64,000 bases of DNA from assembly GCF_023015625.1 (NCBI RefSeq), contig NZ_JALKAH010000002.1:558001-622000 (forward strand), in the 5' to 3' direction. This DNA comes from Yoonia sp. F2084L (GTDB lineage Bacteria > Pseudomonadota > Alphaproteobacteria > Rhodobacterales > Rhodobacteraceae). The notes beneath the pieces are model-generated. The model saw only the letters and a list, made by a program, of their open reading frames with translations. It was not told the DNA's origin and searched no databases. Position numbers and translations under genes: made by a program. Numbering within the stretch: position 1 is the stretch's first letter; every line of letters begins with the position of its first letter. Shown here piece after piece: positions 1 through 8,190 of this stretch.

Positions 1-2151
1 AACCGCAGCCAAAGGCGGCACAATGGGTGTCTCGCCCACGCCGCGCACGCCGTAGGGGTGGCCGGGGTTGGGGATTTCAAGGATCACCGTTTCGATTGGC
101 GGCAGGTCGGAGGCCACGGGCACGCGGTAGTCCAAAAACCCAGCGTTTTGCAGCCGCCCATCTTCGCCGTAGATATACTCTTCGTTCAGCGCCCAGCCGA
201 TGCCTTGCACGGCCCCGCCCTGCATCTGCCCTTCGACGTAATCGGGGTGCACGGCTTTGCCTGCGTCTTGAAACACCGTGTAGCGCAGAATTTTGACCGC
301 GCCTGTTTCGCGGTCCACTTCGGTGTCGCACAGGTGCACGCCAAAGCTGACGCCTGCGCCGTCTGCGTTCACCTCATGGTGCCCCGCAATCGGCCCGCCG
401 GTTTTGCCTGCGATTGCGGCAATCTCGGCCAGTGTCATTGGGGGATGTGTGCCCGCGTTTGGCCCTGCCGGTTTGGCACAGCCGTCTTCCCAGATCACCG
501 CCTCTTCGTCGATATCCCATATTTTCGCGACACGGCGGCACATCTCTTTGATCGCGGCGCGCGCGGCCTCGATCGTGGCGAGGCCGACGGCAAAGGTCAC
601 CCGGCTGCCGTCGGTGATATCGTTGAACCCCAGCGACGAGGTGTCTGCGATGACCGTACGTACCTTGTCGTAAGGGACACCCAGTTCCTCTGCCGCCATC
701 ATCGAAATGGAGGCGCGCGAACCGCCGATATCAGGGTTGCCTTCGACCACGCCGATGGTGCCATCATCGTTGATATTCAGCGACACGCAGGTGTTGCCGC
801 CAAAGTTGAACCAGAACCCGCAGGACAGACCCCGCCCTTGGTTCGGCCCAAGGGGGGCGGTGTAATGTGGGTGGGCCTTGGCGGCTTCGAGCGTAGCGAC
901 CAGTCCGATTTCATTGAATGTTGGCCCGTAGGACGACCGCGTGCCTTTGCGTGCCGCGTTCATCAGGCGCACGTCCAGCGGGTCGAGACCCAGCTCCTGA
1001 CACAGCTCATCCACCACGCTTTCAACAGCGTAGATCGCGGTCGGCGCACCGGGTGCACGATAGGGAATTTCCTTAGGACGGTTCGTCATCGCGTTCCACC
1101 CGACAGTTTCCACTGCTTCAAGGTCATACGCCGCAAAAGCCGCCTGCGCGCCCATATCCACCGTCGCGTTCGGATAGGCGCCGCCGGAATAGCGCAGCTC
1201 GCCCCGTGCCGCCGTGATACGGCCATCTTTGGTCATGCCGATCTTGATATCCATCGACGTCGAAATCGTTGGTCCCGTCGCTTTAAGAACCTCATCGCGG
1301 GTCATCACGATTTTCACCGGTTTGCCCGCCTTGCGTGACAGGGCAAGTGCGACAGGTTCAATGAAGGTCGAGGTTTTGCCGCCAAAGCCGCCCCCGATTT
1401 CGGACGCGGTGATGCGCAGCTGGCTTTCCTCGACCCCCAGTGCTGCGGCGCAATTCGCGCGCACCATGTATTGCCCTTGCGTACAGCACCAGACCTCGCC
1501 TCGGCCATCGCTGCCAAGGCTCGCCATGCAGGCCTGTGGTTCGATGTAGCCTTGGTGCGTTGCGGCAGTCTTGAAGCTGCGTTCGATAATCTTGTCGGCC
1601 TTGGCGAACCCGGCCTCCAGATCGCCATGACCGAACTGGCAATGTGTGGTGACGTTTTGGGACATGCCTGCAGGCACGGTTTCAAGTGCGCGACCTTCCT
1701 GCACCACGGGCGCGTCGGGCTTCATCGCTTCGTCCACGTCCGTCACATGCGGCAGTTTCTCGTAGTTGACCTTGATCAGCCGGATCGCCTGTTTGGCAAT
1801 CGCTTTGCTGGTTGCGGCAACAGCGGCGACAGCATGCCCATCATAGAGAACCTTGTCGCGTGCAAGGCAGTTGATCGCGACATCCGCAAAGGCTTCGTCC
1901 TCGGGCTGTGCAAGATCTGTGCCAGTGACTACGGCTTTGACGCCAGTCAGCGCCTTTGCCGCTGACGTATCAATCGACACGATCCGTGCGTGTGCATGCG
2001 GGCTGCGCAGGATGCGCCCGTGCAGCATGCCGGGGGCCGAGACATCCGCGCCATAGGCCGCTTTCCCGGTAACCTTGTCGATCCCATCAGGCCGTGTGAC
2101 CCGTGTGCCGACGACCTTGAAATTACGCTCTGCTTGTGCGTCGAAAGCCAT
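1..2151 (-). CDS. Molybdopterin-binding large subunit, xanthine dehydrogenase/CoxL family (3' end outside window)
   Basis: Reading the minus strand from the ATG at 2149-2151 gives 717 codons without a stop, running off the left edge. The protein would be the catalytic subunit of a molybdenum hydroxylase (molybdopterin-cytosine dinucleotide cofactor, aerobic oxidation of an organic substrate). Visible family features are a glycine-rich GGGFGGK motif about residue 245, an EPQACMA stretch just before it, and PYRAPGAPT where form I CO dehydrogenases carry their Cys-containing active-site loop. The missing loop cysteine argues for a form II-like hydroxylase of unknown substrate rather than true CO dehydrogenase. 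It starts one base after the stop of the 2Fe-2S subunit, so it is the third gene of a CoxM-CoxS-CoxL order operon. The substrate cannot be told from sequence. Confidence 0.9.
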   Translation of the reverse strand, partial: MAFDAQAERNFKVVGTRVTRPDGIDKVTGKAAYGADVSAPGMLHGRILRSPHAHARIVSIDTSAAKALTGVKAVVTGTDLAQPEDEAFADVAINCLARDKVLYDGHAVAAVAATSKAIAKQAIRLIKVNYEKLPHVTDVDEAMKPDAPVVQEGRALETVPAGMSQNVTTHCQFGHGDLEAGFAKADKIIERSFKTAATHQGYIEPQACMASLGSDGRGEVWCCTQGQYMVRANCAAALGVEESQLRITASEIGGGFGGKTSTFIEPVALALSRKAGKPVKIVMTRDEVLKATGPTISTSMDIKIGMTKDGRITAARGELRYSGGAYPNATVDMGAQAAFAAYDLEAVETVGWNAMTNRPKEIPYRAPGAPTAIYAVESVVDELCQELGLDPLDVRLMNAARKGTRSSYGPTFNEIGLVATLEAAKAHPHYTAPLGPNQGRGLSCGFWFNFGGNTCVSLNINDDGTIGVVEGNPDIGGSRASISMMAAEELGVPYDKVRTVIADTSSLGFNDITDGSRVTFAVGLATIEAARAAIKEMCRRVAKIWDIDEEAVIWEDGCAKPAGPNAGTHPPMTLAEIAAIAGKTGGPIAGHHEVNADGAGVSFGVHLCDTEVDRETGAVKILRYTVFQDAGKAVHPDYVEGQMQGGAVQGIGWALNEEYIYGEDGRLQNAGFLDYRVPVASDLPPIETVILEIPNPGHPYGVRGVGETPIVPPLAAV

Positions 2152-2152
2152 A

Positions 2153-2629
2153 TTACGCGCTCCTCATTTCTGCCGCGGCGGTCTGGACCGCTTTGATGAT
2201 CTTGTCATAGCCGGTGCAACGGCAGAGGTTCCCCGCCAGCCAATAACGCAACTCGGTATCCGTCGGATCAGGGTTCTTTTCCAAGAGCGCCTTGGCCGCG
2301 ACCAAAATACCTGGCGTGCAGACGCCGCATTGCAGGGCCGCTTCCTCTAGGAAAATCCGCTGCAAGGGATGCAGTTCCTCACCATTCGCCATGCCTTCGA
2401 TGGTCTCAACCTCAGCCCCTTGCGCTTCGACGCCCAACACCAGACATGAACAGACCACACGCCCGTTCAGCATCACGCTGCACGCACCACAGTCGCCGGT
2501 TCCGCAGCCTTCCTTGGCACCGGTCAGGCCCAGACGGTCGCGCAAGACGTCCAGCAGGCTTTCATCCGCGTGGCACAGAAACTCGGCGCTATCGCCGTTG
2601 ATCGTTGTCTCTACTGGGATCGTTTTCAT
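2153..2629 (-). CDS. 2Fe-2S subunit of molybdenum hydroxylase (CoxS family)
   Basis: A 158-residue electron-transfer subunit carrying two [2Fe-2S] clusters. The plant-ferredoxin-like N-terminal domain has CGTGDCGACSV followed by a Cys about 13 residues later. The C-terminal helical domain has CGVCTPG and CRCTGY. Length and cysteine spacing match CoxS/XdhA-type small subunits. Its start overlaps the stop of the FAD subunit by four bases (ATGA), and the large subunit begins one base after its stop, so the three subunits are very probably co-translated. It passes electrons from the Mo site to FAD in the neighbouring subunit. Confidence 0.93.
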   Translation of the reverse strand: MKTIPVETTINGDSAEFLCHADESLLDVLRDRLGLTGAKEGCGTGDCGACSVMLNGRVVCSCLVLGVEAQGAEVETIEGMANGEELHPLQRIFLEEAALQCGVCTPGILVAAKALLEKNPDPTDTELRYWLAGNLCRCTGYDKIIKAVQTAAAEMRSA

Positions 2630-3489
2630 GCCTGACCTCCGGCGCGAGCGTATGCGATATGCGCGGCGCGCTTGGCCAGCACACCTGCCGTTTTGGTACG
2701 GAATTCAATCGTGCCGCGTTTGTCGGTGATCGGATTGCAGGCGGCCTCAACCGCCGCGACAAGCCCCGCGATAGCAGCGTCGTCCAGCTTTGAGCCGACG
2801 AGTGCCACGCCTGCATCCTGTACCAGCAACACCGTAGGCGCCACGGCGCCAACCGCGACATGTGCGGCCGTGACAACGCCGTCACTATCCAACTCTAAGC
2901 TGACCGCCGCGGATGAAACGGCAATGTCCATTTCGGTACGCGGGATGAAACGCAGGTAAGCGTCCGACGCCGTATCAGGACGCGCAGGCAGGAGGATCGA
3001 GGTGATAAACTCGCCCTTTGCCAATGAATTCTTGCCCGGCCCTGTCGGGATATCGACAACAGGCACGTCGCGCACGCCATCCGGTCCTTGCACGCGGGCC
3101 ACAGCCCCGGCCGTCACCATCGCAGGAACGCTATCACCCGCAGGCGATCCGGTGCAAAGGTTGCCCGCCATCGTTGCACGGCTTTGCACCTGAGACGAGC
3201 CGATCAACTCGACGCCCTCAACCACACCGGGCCACATCGCTTTCAACGCGGCGTGCTCGCCCATCTCGGCACCCGACACAGCGGCGCCCACACGGAAACC
3301 CCCGTCCTCGGCCACTATCTCGCGCATGCCGGGCAGGTGCTTGAGATCGACCATCAAGTCAGGCTCGACCATTTCGGCCTTCAGCTGAACAAGAACATCG
3401 GTGCCGCCCGCCAGAATGCGTGCAATACCTGCTTCCTCATGCAGCAGCGTTGCTGCGGCCTCAAAGCTCTGCGGCTTTACGTATCTCAT
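2626..3489 (-). CDS. FAD-binding subunit of molybdenum hydroxylase (CoxM family)
   Basis: A 287-residue protein of the FAD_binding_5 / CO dehydrogenase flavoprotein type. The N-terminal region has ILAGGTDVLVQLKAE, the usual FAD-phosphate binding loop, and TMAGNLCTGSPAGDSVPA, the second FAD contact. The C-terminal part resembles the CoxM C-terminal domain. It is first in the three-gene operon and overlaps the 2Fe-2S gene by four bases. Together the three form a (LMS)2 type enzyme in which this subunit hands electrons to the final acceptor. No maturation gene such as coxD or xdhC is visible in this window. Confidence 0.92.
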   Translation of the reverse strand: MRYVKPQSFEAAATLLHEEAGIARILAGGTDVLVQLKAEMVEPDLMVDLKHLPGMREIVAEDGGFRVGAAVSGAEMGEHAALKAMWPGVVEGVELIGSSQVQSRATMAGNLCTGSPAGDSVPAMVTAGAVARVQGPDGVRDVPVVDIPTGPGKNSLAKGEFITSILLPARPDTASDAYLRFIPRTEMDIAVSSAAVSLELDSDGVVTAAHVAVGAVAPTVLLVQDAGVALVGSKLDDAAIAGLVAAVEAACNPITDKRGTIEFRTKTAGVLAKRAAHIAYARAGGQA

Positions 3490-3633
3490 CTGCGTCTTGA
3501 TCCTTTAGCAAGCAATCACATGCGTGATTCCATCTACTTCGCGTCCAGTGTGTCGCGTCCGACCTAGGGGGTCAAATCCATTATCCCCGGTTTTTGGGCG
3601 TATGCCCGATAAGCACGACGTGATACTGACGCG

Positions 3634-4689
3634 TTATGCCGTAAGGCGCAGGCCTGAATTGATATCGAACAGATGTGATTTGTCGGGCTGTATGGAAAAC
3701 TGCATGTCAGTTGTTTCACGACTGAGGATATGAACACCCGGCAGGCTGGCGGTAAAGCTTTCCTTGGTGTCAACAAGCTCGCAATGCAAAAGCGTGTTTG
3801 CTCCAAGCGGCTCTGCCATCTTGGCTTTCACGCGGATGGCTCCGGCTTCATCAGCGACCAGGTGTTCTGGACGGATGCCAAACTTGGTGGGGCCACTTGG
3901 CGCATTGGCTTCGACGATGCGCTGGTCGCCCAACATGACCCATCCGTCTTTGATTTCGGCATCCAGAATGTTCATCGCGGGGCTGCCGATGAACTGTGCC
4001 GCAAACAGGGTGCGCGGGGTCTCGTAAACTTCAAGCGGGGTGCCGATCTGTTCGGCGATCCCACCATTCATCACGATCATCCGGTCGGCCATTGTCATGG
4101 CTTCGACCTGATCATGCGTCACGTAAAGCGCCGTAATACCCAGCTTTGATTGAAGCTCTTTGATCTCCAGCCGCATTTGAACGCGTAGCTTTGCGTCAAG
4201 GTTCGAGAGCGGTTCATCAAAAAGGAATACTGCCGGTTCACGGACAATCGCGCGGCCCATCGCAACGCGCTGGCGCTGCCCGCCTGACAGTTCGCGCGGT
4301 TTGCGATCCAGCAGCGGTTCAAGTTGCAAAAGCTGGGCTGCCTGCAGCACTTTGGCGTCGATCTGATCTTTCGGCAGCTTTGCGATCTTCAAACCGTAGC
4401 CCATGTTCTGCCGCACCGACATATGCGGGTAAAGCGCGTAGTTTTGGAACACCATCGCGATATCGCGGTCCATGGGTTCTTTGTCGTTGGCACGTGTGCC
4501 CCCGATCACAACATCACCCGCCGTCACCGTTTCCAGCCCTGCAACCATGCGCAACAAGGTGGATTTACCGCAACCGGACGGCCCGACGATGACGATAAAC
4601 TCACCATCGGCGATGTCCGTCGTGATGCCGTGGATCACGTCCGTTTCGCCAAAGCTTTTCTTGATATCTTGCAGGGAAACCGTTGCCAT
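3634..4689 (-). CDS. ugpC: sn-Glycerol-3-phosphate ABC transporter ATPase UgpC
   Basis: A 351-residue ATPase of the MalK/UgpC group. Walker A is GPSGCGKST near residue 37, the signature is LSGGQRQR, and Walker B is FLFDEPLSNLD. The C-terminal third is a regulatory TOBE-like domain typical of CUT1 importers. On its own it could serve any sugar importer, but it is last in a ugpB-A-E-C order and begins three bases after the ugpE stop. It energises uptake of glycerol-3-phosphate or its diesters through UgpAE. Confidence 0.93.
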   Translation of the reverse strand: MATVSLQDIKKSFGETDVIHGITTDIADGEFIVIVGPSGCGKSTLLRMVAGLETVTAGDVVIGGTRANDKEPMDRDIAMVFQNYALYPHMSVRQNMGYGLKIAKLPKDQIDAKVLQAAQLLQLEPLLDRKPRELSGGQRQRVAMGRAIVREPAVFLFDEPLSNLDAKLRVQMRLEIKELQSKLGITALYVTHDQVEAMTMADRMIVMNGGIAEQIGTPLEVYETPRTLFAAQFIGSPAMNILDAEIKDGWVMLGDQRIVEANAPSGPTKFGIRPEHLVADEAGAIRVKAKMAEPLGANTLLHCELVDTKESFTASLPGVHILSRETTDMQFSIQPDKSHLFDINSGLRLTA

Positions 4690-4692
4690 ATC

Positions 4693-5550
4693 TTACTTCT
4701 CGCTATCGACAAGGCCGCGGATAAACAGCCGTTGCATGCCCACGACCACAATCACAGGCGGGATCATCGCAAGGATGGATGTCGCCATGATCGTCGGCCA
4801 ATGGGCAAAGTCATCGCCACTGGGGAACATCTGTTTGATGCCCATGACGATGGTGTTCATTTCAGGATCGGTGGTGATGAGCAGCGGCCAAAGGTATTGG
4901 TTCCAGCCGTATATAAACAGGATCACAAAGAGTGCCGCGATATTTGTGCGGCTCATCGGCACGACGATATCCCAGAAGAACCGCATAGGGCGGGCGCCAT
5001 CGACGCGGGCAGCCTCTGCGAGTTCGTCGGGGATGGTCAGAAAGAATTGGCGGAACAGGAAGGTCGCCGTGGCCGAGGCGATCAGCGGGAAGATCAGGCC
5101 GGAATAGGAGTTGAGCATGCCGAAGCCTGCGACGACTTCGTAAGTCGGTACAATCCGCACTTCGACAGGCAACATCAGTGTTAGGAAGATCAGCCAGAAG
5201 AACAGGTTTCGGCCCGGAAACTTGAAATAGACAATCGCAAAAGCGGATAGCAGCGAGATGATGATTTTGCCGACTGCGATGCCAATCGCCATGACCAGGC
5301 TGTTGAACAGCATCGTTCCAACCGGCACGTTTATCCCTGAAAACAGCGCGTTCTTGTAGTTGGTCCAAAGCTGATCGCCCGGCCAGACGGGCATGGGCGG
5401 ACGGATGATGTCGGCTTGGGTCACGGTTGAGGCGACAAAGGCCAGCCAGATCGGAAAGAAGATCACCAGCACGCCAAGGATCATAAAGACATGGGTCAGC
5501 CAAAGGCCCGAGCCGCGCTTCTCGACCATACCATGAACTTGACGCGCCAT
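4693..5550 (-). CDS. ugpE: sn-Glycerol-3-phosphate ABC transporter permease UgpE
   Basis: A 285-residue inner-membrane permease with six predicted membrane segments and the EAA-loop [12 protein letters not shown] that docks the ATPase. Long stretches match what I remember of E. coli UgpE, including [33 protein letters not shown] and the C-terminal RGLVDSEK. The start codon shares one base with the stop of ugpA (TAATG), which suggests translational coupling. Confidence 0.95.
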   Translation of the reverse strand: MARQVHGMVEKRGSGLWLTHVFMILGVLVIFFPIWLAFVASTVTQADIIRPPMPVWPGDQLWTNYKNALFSGINVPVGTMLFNSLVMAIGIAVGKIIISLLSAFAIVYFKFPGRNLFFWLIFLTLMLPVEVRIVPTYEVVAGFGMLNSYSGLIFPLIASATATFLFRQFFLTIPDELAEAARVDGARPMRFFWDIVVPMSRTNIAALFVILFIYGWNQYLWPLLITTDPEMNTIVMGIKQMFPSGDDFAHWPTIMATSILAMIPPVIVVVGMQRLFIRGLVDSEK

Positions 5551-6431
5551 TAGTAATGCACCCGTTTTTCGATGAACTTGAATTGCAGGACGGTCAGCAG
5601 TCCCACCACGATCAGCAGGATCACCGATTGCGCAGAGGACGAGCCAAGGTCTTGGCTGACGAACCCGTCGGAGTAGACTTTGTAGACAAGGATCGTCGTT
5701 GTTTGCTGGGGCCCACCCGCAGTGATCGTGTGGATCACGCCGAAGGTTTCAAAGAAAGAATAGACGATGTTGACGACAAGCAGGAAGAAGGTCGTGGGCG
5801 ACAAAAGCGGCAGCACGATGGTCCAGAAGCGCCGCCAGAAATGCGCGCCGTCAATGGCTGCGGCTTCGATCACCGATTTTGGGACCGCTTGCAGGGCAGC
5901 GAAGAAAAACAGGAAGTTATAGCTGATCCGCCCCCAGGCGGATGCGACAACGACCAAACCCATCGCCTCACCCCCATTCAGCACATGGTTCCAGTCGTAT
6001 CCCAATTGGCCTAGATACCACGACACAACGCCAACACGGGTGTTGAACATGAACAGCCAAAGCACGCCTGCGACAGCCGGAGCCACGGCGTAAGGCCAGA
6101 TCAGTAAGGTGCGGTAAACGCCGGAGCCTTTGATCAAGCGGTCTGCGATGACTGCCAGAAAAAGCGCCGGGATCATTGAGCAGAGGGTGACTAGGATTGA
6201 AAAGACCGCGGTGGTCACGAAAGACGCGCGATAGAACGGGTCTGAAAGAAGAAACTCAAAATTGCCTAATCCAACCCATTGCATGGAAAGGCCAAAAGGG
6301 TCGGGGATGAACAGCGATTGCCAGATCGCTTGCCCGGCGGGATAGAAAAAGAACACAGCCGAAATCACGACTTGCGGCGCGATCAGCAAAGCCGGTAACA
6401 ACCAGCCTTTGAATTTTACTCTTTTTTCCAT
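5550..6431 (-). CDS. ugpA: sn-Glycerol-3-phosphate ABC transporter permease UgpA
   Basis: A 293-residue inner-membrane permease, partner of UgpE. Six membrane segments are apparent, with the EAA-type loop [16 protein letters not shown] about residue 195. [13 protein letters not shown] and the glycine/threonine-rich stretch [18 protein letters not shown] are typical of MalF/UgpA-type permeases. It follows ugpB after a gap of about 50 bases that holds a strong hairpin, so it is probably expressed below ugpB by partial read-through. Confidence 0.94.
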   Translation of the reverse strand: MEKRVKFKGWLLPALLIAPQVVISAVFFFYPAGQAIWQSLFIPDPFGLSMQWVGLGNFEFLLSDPFYRASFVTTAVFSILVTLCSMIPALFLAVIADRLIKGSGVYRTLLIWPYAVAPAVAGVLWLFMFNTRVGVVSWYLGQLGYDWNHVLNGGEAMGLVVVASAWGRISYNFLFFFAALQAVPKSVIEAAAIDGAHFWRRFWTIVLPLLSPTTFFLLVVNIVYSFFETFGVIHTITAGGPQQTTTILVYKVYSDGFVSQDLGSSSAQSVILLIVVGLLTVLQFKFIEKRVHY

Positions 6432-6445
6432 GCACTCAACCGGCG

Positions 6446-6475
6446 AAAAAGGCGGACCACTTGGCCCGCCTTTTT
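6446..6475 (-). terminator. Hairpin with U-tract between ugpB and ugpA (attenuating terminator)
   Basis: On the minus strand the RNA would fold as AAAAAGGCGG-G-CC, loop AAGU, GG-U-CCGCCUUUUU. This is a 13-pair stem with one G-U wobble and a run of five U. On the plus strand the same position is an A-C mismatch, so the fold is better in the ugp transcript. It lies directly after the ugpB stop and before ugpA. Such hairpins commonly let the binding protein be made in excess over the membrane components. Confidence 0.75.
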
Positions 6476-6482
6476 GTTTGCC

Positions 6483-7793
6483 TTAGCCGTTCGCGGACTC
6501 GAACCGGCGCAAGAGCGCGTCACCGCGTTCTTTGGCGCTGTCCATGGCTTCCTGCGCTGTCTTATCGCCAGCCCAGATTGCCTCCAGCTCCTCATCAATG
6601 ATCCCGCGGATCTGATCGAAGGATCCAAGACGCAACCCTTTGGAGTTCGCGGTTGGTTCATTCGCGGTCATCTGGATAACGGCAACGTCAGTGCCCGGGT
6701 TTTCTTCATAAAAACCAGCAGCACGTGTCGCTTCACCGGCCGCAGAAGTGATGGGCAGATAGCCTGTGTCCTGGTGCCACTGCGCCTGAACGTCGCTGGA
6801 AGACAGGAAAGCAAGGAATTCACCAACGCCTGCGTATTCTTCCTCTTCATGGCCTTCCATCACCCAAAGCGATGCACCACCGATGATGGTGTTCTGCGGC
6901 GCATTGCCGACACCTTCCCAATAGGGCAGGGGACGCACGTCAAAATCAAACTCGGCCTCAGCCTTGATCCCGGCATAACCAGCAGAGCTTTCGGTGAAGA
7001 GGGCACATTCGCCCGACCGGAAGTTCGCACCACCTTCGTTACGGCGACCGGTGTAGATGAATTTGCCATCTTGGGCCCATTCGCCCATGGCCGTCAGGTG
7101 GGCCACTTGAGCCTCGCCGTTCAGCATCAACTCTGTGTCGAGCCCAGCAAACCCGTTGTCCTGGCTGGCGAATGGCACATCGTGATAGGCTGAGAAGTTT
7201 TCGAGGTGGATCCAGCTTTGCCATGCAGTGACCAGTGGGCATTCGGAGCCGCCTGCTTTCAGCGCTTCAAGCGTTTCGCCAACGTTTTGCCATGTGGACA
7301 GATCAGTGTCTGGATCAACGCCTGCCTCTTCAAACGCATTGCGGTTCACCCACAAAACAGGGGTAGAGGAGTTGAATGGCAGCGACAGCATGTCGCCATC
7401 AGTTGTTGTATAATAGCCTTTGACCGACCCGATGTAGGCATCGGGGTCAAACGTCGCGCCGCTTTGTGCCATGACCTCAAAAACCGGTCTGGTCGCACCT
7501 TGCGCCGACATCATCGTCGCTGTGCCGACCTCAAACACCATCAGGATATGGGGATGCTCACCTGCGCGGAACGCGGCGATACCAGAGTTGAGCGTTTCTG
7601 AATAGTTGCCCTTGTGGCTTTGCACCACGACATAGTCGCTTTGGCTTGCGTTGAATTCTTCCACCTGTGCGGCGACCAGCTCGCCCAAACGGCCGGTGAA
7701 GGCGTGCCAGAACTGAACTTCGGTTTGTGCCGAGGCCGCGATTGGCGACAGCATTGTGGAAACGGCAAGAGCGCCGAGTAGTGATTTATGCAT
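6483..7793 (-). CDS. ugpB: Glycerol-3-phosphate periplasmic binding protein UgpB
   Basis: A 436-residue extracellular solute-binding protein (family 1). The N-terminus MHKSLLGALAVSTMLSPIAASA is a Sec signal peptide cut before QTEVQFWHAF. WHAFTGRLGELV, HKGNYSETLNSGIAAFRAGEHPHI, and the later GGASLWVMEGH and FLSSSDVQAQWHQDTGYLP blocks agree with UgpB rather than maltose- or iron-binding proteins. It delivers glycerol-3-phosphate to UgpAE and heads the operon. Confidence 0.95.
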   Translation of the reverse strand: MHKSLLGALAVSTMLSPIAASAQTEVQFWHAFTGRLGELVAAQVEEFNASQSDYVVVQSHKGNYSETLNSGIAAFRAGEHPHILMVFEVGTATMMSAQGATRPVFEVMAQSGATFDPDAYIGSVKGYYTTTDGDMLSLPFNSSTPVLWVNRNAFEEAGVDPDTDLSTWQNVGETLEALKAGGSECPLVTAWQSWIHLENFSAYHDVPFASQDNGFAGLDTELMLNGEAQVAHLTAMGEWAQDGKFIYTGRRNEGGANFRSGECALFTESSAGYAGIKAEAEFDFDVRPLPYWEGVGNAPQNTIIGGASLWVMEGHEEEEYAGVGEFLAFLSSSDVQAQWHQDTGYLPITSAAGEATRAAGFYEENPGTDVAVIQMTANEPTANSKGLRLGSFDQIRGIIDEELEAIWAGDKTAQEAMDSAKERGDALLRRFESANG

Positions 7794-7850
7794 TAGTCCT
7801 CCCTTGCACCGCAGCGGTGCTTTGTCATGTGATGCAATGACTTAGGCCCT

Positions 7851-7868
7851 ACATCTGTTTTGTGACAG
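7851..7868 (-). promoter_or_regulatory. Possible Pho box upstream of ugpB
   Basis: On the minus strand CTGTCACAAAACAGATGT lies about 60 bases before the ugpB start. The first half, CTGTCACAAAA, matches the PhoB repeat CTGTCAY plus an A-rich spacer. The second half matches poorly. Phosphate-starvation control of ugp is known in other bacteria; its presence here is inference from half a site. Confidence 0.35.
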
Positions 7869-8019
7869 TAAAACGATACACAGCCTTGGGATTTTATCAA
7901 GAAGGGACTATCCACCCCAATCTTGGTAGCGTGATGCCATGTCATGTTGCAAGATAGCGTATTGGGTATCAGAGCGTCTTGACCTAGCATCAAAGGTCCA
8001 ATACCCAACAATCATCAGC

Positions 8020-8093
8020 GCGGGCGTTGTGTAATGGTAAGACCTCAGATTTCCAATCTGATGATAGGGGTTCGATTCCCCTCGCCCGCTCCA
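8020..8093 (+). tRNA. tRNA-Gly (anticodon TCC)
   Basis: A full cloverleaf can be drawn. The acceptor stem GCGGGCG pairs with CGCCCGC, the anticodon stem TCAGA/TCTGA holds the loop TTTCCAA (anticodon TCC), and the T arm is GGGGT-TCGATTC-CCCTC. The 3' CCA is encoded (8091-8093). Confidence 0.97.
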
Positions 8094-8190
8094 TCTTTCA
8101 TGCAGATCAAAATACCTCTGATGCATTTGGTCGCCTTGTGAAACGGTCAGTTCAGTTTTATGTCCTGCTGAACGCTGCTGAGGACCATTG

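Noticed and set aside
58-1338. Plus-strand open frame of 426 codons
   Set aside because: It is the shadow of the molybdopterin-binding subunit gene on the minus strand, which shows clear motifs; the plus-strand product has none.
4324-5184. Plus-strand open frame of 286 codons
   Set aside because: Shadow of ugpC and ugpE; no family features.
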